From positions 5,798,631 through 5,838,496 of the forward strand of contig BFEA01000006.1 of assembly GCA_003427395.1 (NCBI GenBank): DNA of 39,866 nt, read 5' to 3'. This document shows positions 19,894-29,540 of this stretch, piece by piece. Position numbers and translations under genes: made by a program. The notes under the pieces were generated by a model. The model ran no database searches, was not told the origin of the DNA, and saw nothing but the letters and a program-made list of their open reading frames with translations. This DNA is from Chara braunii. Its lineage: Eukaryota > Streptophyta > Charophyceae > Charales > Characeae. Each line of letters opens with the position of its first letter. The first letter of the stretch is position 1.

Positions 19894-21185
19894 TGTTGCA
19901 TGCTGCGGTTGCACACGAGGGCCATTTTCTAGGCCCTGCATCTCTTAGGCTGAAAGCCTGAAAACCAGGGCCTACGGGCCCCGTGACCATTCAGCTCAAA
20001 AGCCTGAAAAGCAGGGGCCTATAGGCCCTGAGTCGTTTCAGACTAACTTGGCAGTTGCCTTCTTAGGCTGAAACGAAGGGCCATTTAACAGACTGGCCTG
20101 CCCTGAACTCAGGCACCGAACCAGCGTTTTAGGAACAGGCTATGTTTGACCTGTTCCCACGACAGCTGCAGCGCCAGCCCTTGGCTCAGTTCGGCATTGG
20201 CAAGAGCAGCCTCCTGGACTGCCCGCCCTGCAACTGCCGGCAGTCGGAGGCAGTCAGGAGGCAGGCCGAGATAGTACATAGAGACTTCCCATGCACATCA
20301 CGGGTAGGGAGGAGGTAGTCAGTAGTCTTCAAGATTTGGCAGGAGCATTATGGAGGAGCGCTGCAGGAGTAGCGGTAGTAGCGTTAGCATTAGTCTTCAG
20401 CGTTGGGCGCTAGTAGCGTAGCTGTAGTCTTCAACGCTGGGCGCCATAGCTAGGGTAGTACTAGAGAGAGAGAGATTGGGCGGAGGCCAGGGATACTTAC
20501 CTGCAGCGCCGTTGCTCCAGCTTCATCTTCGAGGTACTTGCATCACAGCGCCAACTTCACAGGTTAGTACCTGGCTCGTGAGAGAGAGAGAGAGAGAGAG
20601 TTCCTCTTCTTCCTCTTCTCAGTCCACCATCTCCCTCTCACCCTCTCATTATCCGACTTCACTGCATCAGCAGACTACGAGAGAAAGAGAGAGAGAGAGC
20701 TTGGTGACATTGGATCCAGACTCGACTTTTGGGCTTCAGACATTTCAACGAGGGATTATTTGGGACTTGTGACAAAGACTTGGTGTCGACGACATTCCCA
20801 TCTTTTCCCCTCTTCATCGTCTGATCCCCTCCTCTTCCTCTGTGTATGTCTGGACCTGGCGCTTCCTCCCTGTGTATAGCGCCAGGCTCCTTCACACCTT
20901 GTGATGAGCAAGATGTATGTTTGGTCTGCGTTGAAACATTGATTGGGCTAGTGATTAGTATTCTAGCACTCTGCTTCGCTATCTTGCGCTACATGATAGA
21001 GGTCAGTCTCGGTTAGGTCAGGTCTTGTATCTAAGTCTTCCCTGTGCTATTCAGCACCATTTTGTATGTATCGGAATGGACATTGCTTGTTAGAATTCTA
21101 CTTGCACTGCATTGTCCATTCAATCCTTTTTATCACATTGCGGATCCTCGGTTATTATGTACATCGCCTATTTGGGCATGTAACA
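19894..21185 (+). repeat. Element 1 right (3') LTR, uninterrupted
   Basis: This 1292-bp LTR begins TGTTGCATGC and ends GCATGTAACA, followed by the ATGAC target copy. It serves as the reference showing where element 2 split the left LTR. It contains GGATACTTACCTG at 20491-20503. No clear TATA box is visible. Confidence 0.93.
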
Positions 21186-21190
21186 ATGAC
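21186..21190. repeat. target site duplication, right copy, element 1
   Basis: ATGAC, partner of ACGAC at 3705-3709, with one mismatch. Confidence 0.7.
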
Positions 21191-21607
21191 CCTATTTGGC
21201 TATACCCTTCCAAATTCATAGAAATTAAGGAACAAAGTGTTGGGGACAAGACGGGTACATTCCTGAACCGTAAACTGAAGGTGGAAACTCCGGAGGGGAT
21301 AAACAACATTGAGAAATATGATACGATAGAGGAAATGGGGTTGAGGGTGAACAGGTATATCAGGTTTGGATCCAACAGACCGATTAAGTTGTCCCTATCT
21401 ATCATCCTTGGGCAGGCAGCTGTTGTACTCATCATTTCATGTAACCCCAACAAGGCTGCACAGGACATTGGGAAGGTTGTGGACAGAATGTCCCAAAATG
21501 GGTTTAACAAAAGAAAATGTTGGGGTATGGTGAGAACGGGAATCAGGAACCGTGGGCGTTTCAACCGTTCAGATGTGCGACCGAGGAAGTATATGACATC
21601 CTCATGA
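21191..21607 (+). pseudogene. Penelope-like reverse transcriptase, C-terminal part
   Basis: The frame is open from the LTR edge to a TGA at 21605-21607 and in phase with the RT half ending at 3709. It opens with LYPSKFIEIKEQSVGDKTG, the acidic strand expected 20-40 residues after YMDD in this RT family. A basic and hydrophobic thumb-like region follows, with RFGSNRPIKLSLSIILGQAA and MSQNGFNKRKC. This matches in kind the segment that in relatives ends the RT. No GIY-YIG motif or zinc finger follows in any frame up to 22380, so the endonuclease is absent, diverged or never present. Confidence 0.65.
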
Positions 21608-22390
21608 CATCTTATGGAATGCACTACTTCTGCTTTGAGTGTGCTGTATGTCTGTGTGTCATGGGACTCCGGGCCCGCCTGAAATGCGGAGGACTGGTGT
21701 TGGTATCAAGGACTGGTGTTGGTATCTGCAAGGGACCTGTCTGGGACAGGTACCCTTACAGGTGCCTGTCCCAACTAGGAACCCTTCGCAGGGGGCAATG
21801 GGAGGGACACACACACACACACACATGCACGCGCGTGCACACATATAAACAGGTTTTGAAGAAATACCACCCCAAATAAAAAAGAGGGAGAACACCATGT
21901 AAGGCGATGGATGGGTCGGCACCCCCCGAATACTTGGACCTAGGTAAGAAGGACCCCGAAAACCCCTGAATTCTTGCACACCAACGGACCCCACGCTGCT
22001 CAAGATATGGTGATGAGGACTGAATCCAACTATTTGATTAAGCCCCGACTTCTAGCACAGGAATTGAAATCAAATCAAGGAACCGGATTTTTGCATCCGG
22101 GGCCGGATTCGGGAAAAGTTGACCCTCAAACCAAGGACCTATTGGATATCTCTTGATCAAGTAGGTACTTACCCATAGGCCCGCCCATCAGTATCTTCCA
22201 GTGGGATCGCAGTAGCTTGTCCTTTTTTGGTTCTCCCCTCCACTGGGATAGTGGGGACTACCTGGCACTACATGACACTGACACCACTGGAGAAACCCCC
22301 TCGGGTGAACCATGATTTTCAAGGATCATCGTCAACATCCAGCATGTAGCGGGACAGGGGTAGGTCTAGGTTCCCTTGGATGTTGACGAA
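21608..22390. other. non-coding stretch with short tandem repeats, a CA microsatellite and a hairpin
   Basis: No gene is supported here. A roughly 20-bp direct repeat (GGACTGGTGTTGGTATC twice, from about 21689) is followed by the inverted pair ACCTGTC/GACAGGT (near 21735-21755). (CA)n with CG-type interruptions lies at 21807-21843. CCGGAT...ATCCGG near 22083-22100 can form a hairpin. GGTACTTACC near 22164-22173 is another antisense donor-like site. Confidence 0.5.
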
Positions 22391-22650
22391 CTCAACTATC
22401 GGACGTCGGCCCTGCGGTTGCTATCAGAACAGGAGATTACTTGGGTCCACCTGCGCGCGTTCTCTCTCTCTCTCTGCCCCCTTTTTTTCTAAGCTTGTCC
22501 TTTGTTTTTTGTGTTTTTCTTTTTCGTGTTTTTCTTCCCTCTTTCTCCTCCTCCTTGGTTCTTTTTCTTCCTTGATTTGCCTTCGTTCCTGTCCTATCGC
22601 ATGCATATATATTAGCACTATTTTTGGATGGAGTCTTCAGTAAATTGTTT
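22391..22650. other. pyrimidine-rich intergenic stretch
   Basis: A (CT)n run near 22459-22475 is followed by T- and C-rich sequence to about 22600. No ORF of protein-like composition exists on either strand. It could be a long intron-like tract or low-complexity spacer before the candidate mini-gene. Confidence 0.5.
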
Positions 22651-22710
22651 TGCCTGCCTAAGTGTGATTGCTAAGAATTGGAGCCTGTGAAGCGAATGTG
22701 GTCTTCGGCT

Positions 22711-22934
22711 ATGGCGGACTGGGATTTCACGACTGGAGCAGAGGAGGACCTACCAATCACGCCGAAGCCTGAGGAGGAAATGGCGGCGGAAGAAGTGGTA
22801 TATGGTCCTGGATCTCCTCTCTATGTGAATGGGGTATGGTTGTCTGTGTTGGTCTGTGTATGCATGTGCCTGTCTTGCAGGACTATAACCCCTCTGATGA
22901 GCCGGTTGAGTGGCAACGGCGAAAAAGCTTTTAG
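22711..22934 (+). CDS. candidate two-exon mini-gene of unknown function
   Basis: An ATG in good context (GGCTATGGCGG) at 22711 opens an acidic, Pro/Glu-rich peptide: MADWDFTTGAEEDLP, then EEVVYGPGSPLYVNG. A GT at 22834 and a CTTGCAG acceptor ending at 22880 bound a 47-nt, TG/T-rich candidate intron. Splicing changes the frame and gives DYNPSDEPVEWQRRKSF and a TAG at 22932-22934. Unspliced, the frame runs into Val/Cys-rich sequence that looks like translated intron. The intron is shorter than usual in plants, and I recognise no family. It may be a host gene fragment, an exon of a larger gene running into the duplicated region downstream, or chance. Confidence 0.3.
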
Positions 22935-23039
22935 GGGAGCCACACTCTTCCTGCGGCGATGTTTAATCCATGAAGTATGACTGGGCCCCCACGTGTTTTG
23001 CTCCCAGATGCTTTGCTGAGCCGGATCTCACTGCTTGCT

Positions 23040-23830
23040 GACTAGGCATCCGAAAATAGTAATGAGTGTATGATCGGTATGACCTTGAGTTGCGACCTAC
23101 GTTTGTTTGGGCGACCGATACTGTTTGAGAACTTTTGGAAGCTGGAGGACTATTTTCTGATGTTTTTTCGAGCTCCCTTGTTAAAACCCTGATCCTGTTT
23201 TGATTACCGTGCCCTCTCTGGATTCTATCTGTCATGCTCTCACTCCCTCACTCTCATACCTTGGCCACTCCCGCTCTCCTGCGTTTTGTTCTGGGAGGTG
23301 CGAAGCGCCAAACAACCTTCACCCCCACCTGATGGATGGACTGTGGTTCCTGATTGCTACCTTGCCCCTCGTCCTATATCCTGCTATACCGTTGGTTACC
23401 TATCGTATGTATCGCCTTGCCTTGGATTTCATGTAGGATGTACTCGATTCCAGTAAATGCTAGGGCTCCGGTTGCAGCTATGAATTCGTGATGGTTATAA
23501 ATCTTGAGTTCCGAACTACTATTTGAAGTACATCCGGAATTTGGAGGACTATCATTCTCTGATGTTTCCTTGAGTTCCCTTGTTATCAAATAACCCCTGA
23601 GCCTATTTGACTACCTTGCCCTTTCTGGTTCTATCCGTTGTTCTGTCGCGGGATGTTCAAAGCACCAATCAGCCTCCACCTCCACCTGTTGAATGGACCA
23701 TGGTTCCTGATTGCTACTTTGTCCCTCACCCGGTATCCTGCTATATCCGTGACTACCTCGCACATTTCCATCCCCGAATCTTGTTGGATATATCGCCCTG
23801 CTTTGTTTTTGAATGATGAAATCGATTCGC
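23040..23830. repeat. diverged direct duplication of about 0.4 kb
   Basis: Unit A (about 23060-23440) and unit B (about 23480-23830) share several collinear blocks: CTTGAGTT (23084 and 23503), GGAGGACTAT, CTGATGTTT, CCCTTGTTA, TGGTTCCTGATTGCTAC (23344 and 23701), TATCCTGCTAT and TATCGCC. Spacing drifts from 419 to 357 bp through indels. In one frame both copies encode a similar Pro/Cys-rich peptide around WTxVPDCY and SCY. This is either a duplicated exon plus intron or an old non-coding tandem repeat. Confidence 0.65.
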
Positions 23831-23993
23831 ATGGACACTACTGCCATCCTTGTCATTTCTGCATAAGGGGACATCGAGCATGGTGGCTGTTGAAACGGTA
23901 TGATTGGGACATGACTGGACCTGGTGTACCACCGTATTGGTGGAGTGCATGACGAGTACGTCATGGGATTATCTAAGACACACACACACACAC

Positions 23994-24408
23994 NNNNNNN
24001 NNNNNNNNNNNNNNNNNNNNNNNNNNNNNNNNNNNNNNNNNNNNNNNNNNNNNNNNNNNNNNNNNNNNNNNNNNNNNNNNNNNNNNNNNNNNNNNNNNNN
24101 NNNNNNNNNNNNNNNNNNNNNNNNNNNNNNNNNNNNNNNNNNNNNNNNNNNNNNNNNNNNNNNNNNNNNNNNNNNNNNNNNNNNNNNNNNNNNNNNNNNN
24201 NNNNNNNNNNNNNNNNNNNNNNNNNNNNNNNNNNNNNNNNNNNNNNNNNNNNNNNNNNNNNNNNNNNNNNNNNNNNNNNNNNNNNNNNNNNNNNNNNNNN
24301 NNNNNNNNNNNNNNNNNNNNNNNNNNNNNNNNNNNNNNNNNNNNNNNNNNNNNNNNNNNNNNNNNNNNNNNNNNNNNNNNNNNNNNNNNNNNNNNNNNNN
24401 NNNNNNNN
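23994..24408. other. assembly gap (415 Ns)
   Basis: The sequence is unknown. By alignment with the other LTR, the gap must contain the first roughly 360 bp of the element 3 left LTR and the rest of the (CA)n tract that enters it at 23980-23993. Confidence 0.98.
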
Positions 24409-25118
24409 GCCTCCCAGAGGCCAGCGCCAACCACCCTGATGAAGAACAGGTCCTGCGATGAAGTCTTCAGTGCCGATGGACAACTCTGATGAAGGAACAG
24501 GCAGCTATGGCTGCCACAACCCATGAGTACACAGTGTAGAGCCTCGATGTAGCCGGGCCATACGCAGATACCCCCAGGGGTAGATGCGCTAAGGATGCCC
24601 CGGCTATGGCCGACTCAGACTGGGCCGGCTATGGCTGCTGTCAACGGCGAGTCTCAGGATGCTGCCTGCAGACCATCACCGCCACCAACTTGTTTGGCTT
24701 CTCCAACACTGCTTTGCGAGAAATGAACTGCCAAAAGTCCTGAACCGATGGGCCTAACCTATCTATAGACTACCTAGACCTAGAGCGGACTGACTGACCG
24801 ACCGGTACCGTTGCTGTTTCGGCCTCTCGGCCTCTACCGGACCCGGCTATAGGCTATAGGACCGTCTAGCAGCATAGGCCGCTTAGGGCCTGTCTGTCCT
24901 AGGGGTAGCTCGGGCCTGCTATAGGCAGTTAGGGTAGCTGTATTCGGGCTAGTGTTGGACCTATATTTTCCCAGATTTGCAGATATGTCCCTCACGACTT
25001 TCCTTACAGGCAGGTCTCTCGGTTAGCCCTCAGCCAAACAAAATTACAAATCTAACCCTACCGGTTAGTGTACAGCCCCGCAGTCAATCTCGGCAGCAGA
25101 AATCAGCAAGTCATTGCA
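24409..25118 (-). repeat. Element 3 left LTR (3' LTR of the minus-strand element), visible part
   Basis: It aligns to 29908-30620 with about 4-5% mismatch and ends AGTCATTGCA. The remainder lies in the N gap. Confidence 0.93.
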
Positions 25119-25134
25119 GGCTTACCCCCCCCGG
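25119..25134 (-). other. Element 3 polypurine tract
   Basis: The plus strand reads GGCTTACCCCCCCCGG, that is CCGGGGGGGGTAAGCC on the element strand, abutting the LTR. Confidence 0.75.
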
Positions 25135-25151
25135 GAGCGAGGACCTCCGAG

Positions 25152-26640
25152 CTAGGGCTGCAGGCGAGGTGAACGGCGAGGAAGGTTGCCCTTCTGAGCC
25201 GCTTCATATCGCAATATAATGGACTTTGCTGTCTTGAGCAGGTCTCTTCTGTAGAACCACCTGTTCTCAGAAGGAGGCTGGAATGCAAACCTGACAAGAT
25301 ACTGCCGATCGGGGCCTGTGCCCCACTCATCCTCAATCCGGTCAATATCATATCCCTTACCAGGGATTGGTGGACCAAACTGAGGAGGCCGGTCTGGGAA
25401 TGCATCAGTTGGAGTGAAAGGCAACAACTTGGATGCATGAAAGACCGGGTAGGTGAGTAGATGCAGCGGGACGTCGATGACATACGACGGGCCGAAAGGA
25501 TCAACGCCCACTGTATCTAGGACCTGCCATGGACCCAGGTAACGCGGCAACAACTTGGGAGAAATATCCTCCTCCCTTGACAACTCGGAACTGGGCACCC
25601 AGACATGATCACCAGTGCGGATGGGGAAAGGCCACCTGTGGCGATTAGCTTGTTCAATCATAGCCTTTTGGGCTTTGAACAAGTTCGCGCGGGCTCTTTC
25701 CACATCTTGACGGTAGCGTTTGGTGAACTCTGTTGTGCCTGGTGTCAGATCAGGCTTAGCCTTATCGATGATGTCATCGAGACTCTGTCGTGGTTCTCGT
25801 CCCCAGTGGAACCGGTAGGGACTGAACCCTGTCGAGGAGTGGACAAACATATTATACATGAGCTGTGCCCTCGCTAAGTGAACATCCTAGTCCTGTTGAT
25901 CTGGAGAGATGACAGGACGCAGAAGCTGGAATAAGACTTGGTTCATCACTTCAGCCAAATCGTTGGCTTCAGGATGGTGACCAAAAGTCATGTCCAGTCG
26001 TGAGTGCAGGTAGTCCTTACAGTAGGACTGCCACTCATCGCTGCGAAATCTGGGGTCTCGATCACTGACAATAGAAGTGGGCGGTCCATGGTGTGTGACC
26101 CACCTCTCAGAGAAGGTTGCTCTCACAGCCGGTACCCTAACTACCTCTGGCAAGGGGATGAACTCTGCGTATTTGGAGAACCTGTCCACGGAGACCATAA
26201 CCTGACGCATGCCCCGAGGGGTGGTCTTGCCTAAATCTGTGAAGTCTATCGACACAGATTCAGCAGGGCCATCAGGTATGGGTAAGGGTTTGAGTAGTCC
26301 CAAAGGAGCTCTACGTTGGACCTTATTCCTTTGGCAGAGCTCACATGTGTCCACATAGCGCAACATATCACTCTGCATCTCCTTCCAGAAGAAGCGCTGC
26401 GACAGGGCTGCATAAGACTTTAGGAACCCGAAATGTCCACGGGCATCATGACACTCTGACATCAGCAGTATCCAGAGCCGCTGGTCCTGGGGAATGCACA
26501 AGCGCTCCTCACCTCTGCGACAAGTATACAGCAGGTCTGAACTCAGAGCATAGCCTGGTTCAGAGTTAGGATCTGCTTGCAGATTCCTGACAATGGGTCC
26601 GAAAGTCTCGTCCTGAGGCAGTAGACGAGCAATGGTCTAA
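25152..26640 (-). pseudogene. Element 3 integrase with chromodomain-like tail
   Basis: From high to low coordinates: an intact HHCC region (ECHDARGHFG and CELCQRNK), catalytic Asp in SIDFTD, Asp in VSDRDPRF, and Glu in HPEANDLAEVMN. The core ends at a TAG near 25887, where the family has Trp or a similar codon. The last 236 codons (25859-25152) are open, with TGDHVWV, LGPWQVLD, HASKLLP and a chromodomain-like end (YLVRFAFQPPSENRWFYRRD). Another stop near 26638 separates it from RNase H. It is among the better preserved integrases in the window, needing only two codon changes to be open; that it is inactive is inferred from the stops. Confidence 0.92.
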
Positions 26641-26659
26641 CGGGTCTCCTCTCCAAAGG

Positions 26660-27526
26660 AGTGAGCAGAGGAGATCACGCAAAAGAGTCAGGCCTACGAG
26701 AGAGGGCATCTGCTACCTTGTTGTAACAACCCTTCTTATGCTTCAGTTCAAAGTCAAACATGTCAATAAACTGAATGTATCGTGCCAGCTTATCGTTCAA
26801 CTCTCCCTGGGACTTCATCCACTGAAGGGTGGAGTGATCTGAGAACATCTTGAAGTGCCTTCCTAGGAGAAAGTGCTTCCAGTGTTTCAGGGCACAGACA
26901 AGAGCATATAGCTCTTTCTCGTAGGTAGAGTCCTTGAGCTTTTGGGTCTTGATCTTCTTACTCATGAACTCTACTGGCCGTAGACGATTCCCATCGTCCT
27001 GCTGAAGAACTGGCTCAATGCCATACTGACTGGTCAGTGGTCAGGATGAATGGCGAAGTGGGGTCAGGTAACTTCAGTACAGGCGCACGAGTCAAGGCCT
27101 TCTTGAGTCGTGCGAAGGCCAACTGATAGTGGAGGGACCAAAGAAAGGAAGTGTCCTTCTTTGTGAGGTCTGTCAGGGGTGCAGCCACTGCAGAAAAGTT
27201 CCTGACAAACTTTCTGTAGTAGGAGGTTAAACCCATGAAGGACCGAACATCCCTCACTGTCTGTGGCTGAGGCCACTCCTGAATAGCAGCAATCTTGGCT
27301 GCTTCAGGAGTCAGACCATCTCCAGAGATTACATGACCCATATAGATGACAGAGGGAACTCCAAAGGAGGACTTCTCTCTGTTGATCGTATACTGGCTGT
27401 CACGTAACGACTGTAGGACAAGAGCCAAGTGGTCCGCATGTTCCCTGGCAGTTTTGCTGAATATCAGGATATCATCCAGGTAGACAACCATAAACTTGTC
27501 CAGGTAAGGCCTGAAGATGCTAAAAG
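26660..27526 (-). pseudogene. Element 3 reverse transcriptase palm/thumb and RNase H
   Basis: The catalytic YLDD is encoded at 27471-27482, followed by HADHLALVLQSLRDSQY, MGHVISGDGLTPEAAKI and VRSFMGLTSYYRKF. RNase H begins ILTTDQS; a small deletion there shifts the frame near 27030. It continues with STYEKELYALVCALKHWKHF, FSDHSTLQWM and VADALSRRPD. The upstream RT fingers are separated from this part by a 175-bp insertion. Confidence 0.92.
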
Positions 27527-27700
27527 TTTTTTGACTTTGTTTTGAGCCATTGCGGCTAATGCTCCTAATATCATGGAAGCAATACTGCAAAAAAAGAAGA
27601 TTGTTTGCCATGTTGGATCATAAAAACTAAAAAGAAACACACGTAACATATTTGCAAGAACAACAATCTTAGGTGTTATAGAAAAGAAAGCTGTGACAAA
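27527..27700 (-). other. foreign insertion of about 175 bp in the RT of element 3
   Basis: Between NAPGTFQ (upstream RT) and IFRPYLDKF (downstream RT) the element should have only a few codons, but about 175 bp of AT-rich, unrelated sequence is present. Similar octamers, ACACTTTT at one edge and AAACTTTT at the other on the minus strand, could be an imperfect 8-bp target duplication. No terminal inverted repeats are evident. Its origin is unknown. Confidence 0.7.
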
Positions 27701-28951
27701 AGTGTTTGGAAGGTGCCTGGGGCGTTGCAAAGTCCAAATGGCATGACCAGGAACTCATAAGTCCCATACCTGGTCTTGAAGGCTTTCTTGCAAACATCCT
27801 CCTCTGCCATCTCAATTTGGTGGTAGCTAGATTTGAGGTCGACTTTGTTGAACACTGTGCAGGCCTGCAGCATGTCCAGGAGGTCATCGATCCTAGGAAG
27901 TGGCTCAATACTCTTCCTAGTGATCTTATTGAGACCCCTGTAATCAATGCACATTATGAACTCGTCGTTCCCTTTGGGTACAAAGAGAATAGGTGCACCG
28001 AATTCAGAAGTGCTAGGTCTGATCCATCCTTTGCTTGTTAGGGTCTCAAGCTGCTTTCTGAGATCCTCAAGCTCAGCAGGGGACATCCTGTAGATGCGGC
28101 TTTTGGGAGGGACCGCTCCAGGCAGCAGCTCGATGTGATGCTTGGTTGGCCGGTTGGGTAACCCAAAGGGCTCCTGCATCAGATCAGCATACTGATCTAC
28201 CACTTGCTGTATCTCAGGAGGACAGGAAACAGGGGGAGCATCTGTTTGCTTGACCAAAGCAATAAACAGAGCATCTGTTTGCTTGACCAAAGCAATAAAC
28301 AAATGCTCATGGTGGTACTGGCGAGAGAGAGCATAAAACTCCCTCGCTCTCAAGCAGTAGCAGGAAGTCTTAGGGTGATGATCAGCAACAATCATGCATG
28401 GCTGATATACACCCTGGCTGTCTGGTAGTTCGACTCTAGGGATCTGCCAGTCGATCCTAGGGTTGACTGCCCTCAACCATTGCATGGAGAACACCAAGTC
28501 AAAAGGCAGCTTAGGGAAAATGTAAAAGTTCAGACGGTGTCGGACTTTTCCAGCAGTATCGAAGGTCACAGGGATACCCTTGACCTTCTCCCTGATGCTG
28601 AGCACTGTAGAGTCACCAATCGGCACCAGCAGCGGTTGCTGCAGCTGCTGATCTTTCATGCCCAGGTGCAACTTTTTAACTGCACTGGGAGACATGGAGT
28701 TCCTGGTGGCCCCATAGTCCAACAGCCCAGTGATCCTGGTGCTGTTGATCAGTGGCCGAAGCATGATGAGATCAGTCTTGCTCTTCTTCTGTTCCTTCAG
28801 ATGAAGGAAGAAGGCAGCAATGGACTGAAGCTCATCCTGCCCCGGGTCCTGATCCGGGTCAGGATCCTCATAGCAGAAGGATGCTGCCCGCGCAGTCCCC
28901 AAACAATCAACATCACACACATGGAACGGACTCACTTTCAGAGAATCTTGC
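27701..28951 (-). pseudogene. Element 3 protease and N-terminal reverse transcriptase
   Basis: One frame of about 400 codons is open. The protease site reads LLDYGATRNSMS, with Tyr in place of the usual Ser after the catalytic Asp, and the second block is FDLVFSMQWL. The linker contains an exact 33-bp in-frame duplication. RT follows: [67 protein letters not shown] and MPFGLCNAPGTFQ, where the insertion interrupts. The altered DSG motif predicts a poor protease. Confidence 0.9.
28236..28301 (-). repeat. 33-bp in-frame tandem duplication in the element 3 protease-RT linker
   Basis: The two copies, 28236-28268 and 28269-28301, add eleven residues (ALFIALVKQTD twice) without shifting the frame. 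Confidence 0.9.
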
Positions 28952-29526
28952 AGGTGATGATGAAGACTTGGCTATGGCTGATGATACCCTTATCTCGCCA
29001 ATTGCTTGCAGATATTCCTCCTGACACTTCCACGCACAGAACTGCTTCAAATTTGTTGATCCTCCTAAGGATCCTATAGCGCTGCACTCCCAATATGCCA
29101 ACACCAAAATATCTCGCCACAGTGTCTGGTAGCCACTGATGCTAAAAATAGCCCCAGATGGGGTTATTTCTTCAGGAGGTTGATACAGACTATCAATCTC
29201 TATCAGCGCTACCCAGGGATGATGCCGCTCAGGGTTCCCTGATGTCCTCAGGGGTAATTCGCCACTCTAGGGTACTTCGCAGTATTACCCTCAGGGTTGG
29301 CTATGGCGAATTAGCCGTGTACTCGCCACTTCCTAACAAGCGCCCTGACAGGCTCAGTGCGCTTGCTCAGTGCTACTATTGAACACTTGAATCCACCGCT
29401 GAAAGACTTCTTCCCTGCTGACTCAGTACTGGGGAAGATGGATCACCATGAAACTCTCGCCAGTATGTTGCCATATGAAGAAGATGCCTTAGTGCGCTCA
29501 ACCCTCAGTGTTCCAAATCCAATCCC
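28952..29526 (-). other. Element 3 leader; gag not recognisable
   Basis: Gag would be expected here but is not found. One minus-strand frame (29107-28913) encodes a Cys- and Ser-containing peptide without a CCHC knuckle, possibly a gag remnant. AATTCGCCA (about 29252) pairs with TGGCGAATT (about 29304) around an inner pair (AGGGTA/TACCCT), a potential leader stem-loop. The short leader suggests a gag deletion, so the element would have moved in trans. Confidence 0.5.
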
Positions 29527-29538
29527 GCTCCGATACCA
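29527..29538 (-). other. Element 3 primer binding site (tRNA-iMet type)
   Basis: The minus strand reads TGGTATCGGAGC, 11 of 12 matches to the plant initiator-Met tRNA complement, two bases from the LTR. Confidence 0.85.
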
Positions 29539-29540
29539 AC

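Larger units (their letters stand above)
3710..21185 (+). mobile_element. Element 1: Ty3/gypsy LTR retrotransposon inserted in the Penelope-like RT, itself containing element 2
   Basis: The left LTR is 3710-4410 plus 13343-13944 and the right LTR is 19894-21185. LTR ends are TGTTACATGC and GCATGTAACA, a perfect 10-bp terminal inverted repeat in the left copy. The internal region 13945-19893 runs PBS, gag, protease, RT, RNase H, integrase, chromodomain-like tail, PPT. That order (integrase last) identifies Ty3/gypsy (Metaviridae), and the chromodomain-like tail suggests the chromovirus branch. About 14 mismatches in the first roughly 155 bp of the LTRs make it the oldest element dated here. 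Stops, frameshifts and a deletion between RNase H and integrase show it is inactive. Confidence 0.92.

Noticed and set aside
20491-20503. Possible U1 snRNA genes (ATACTTACCTG is the U1 5' end)
   Set aside because: Downstream sequence lacks U1 stem-loops and an Sm site, and the motif lies inside LTRs. It is kept instead as an antisense splice-site finding.
23611-24524. Long ORFs on both strands across the N gap
   Set aside because: They are open only because the Ns are translated as X; the flanks are microsatellite and LTR sequence.
27527-27700. Intron in the element 3 RT
   Set aside because: The minus strand has a TTTTTGCAG acceptor-like site, but no good donor gives an RT continuation. LTR elements also pass through RNA, which would remove an intron; an insertion is simpler.
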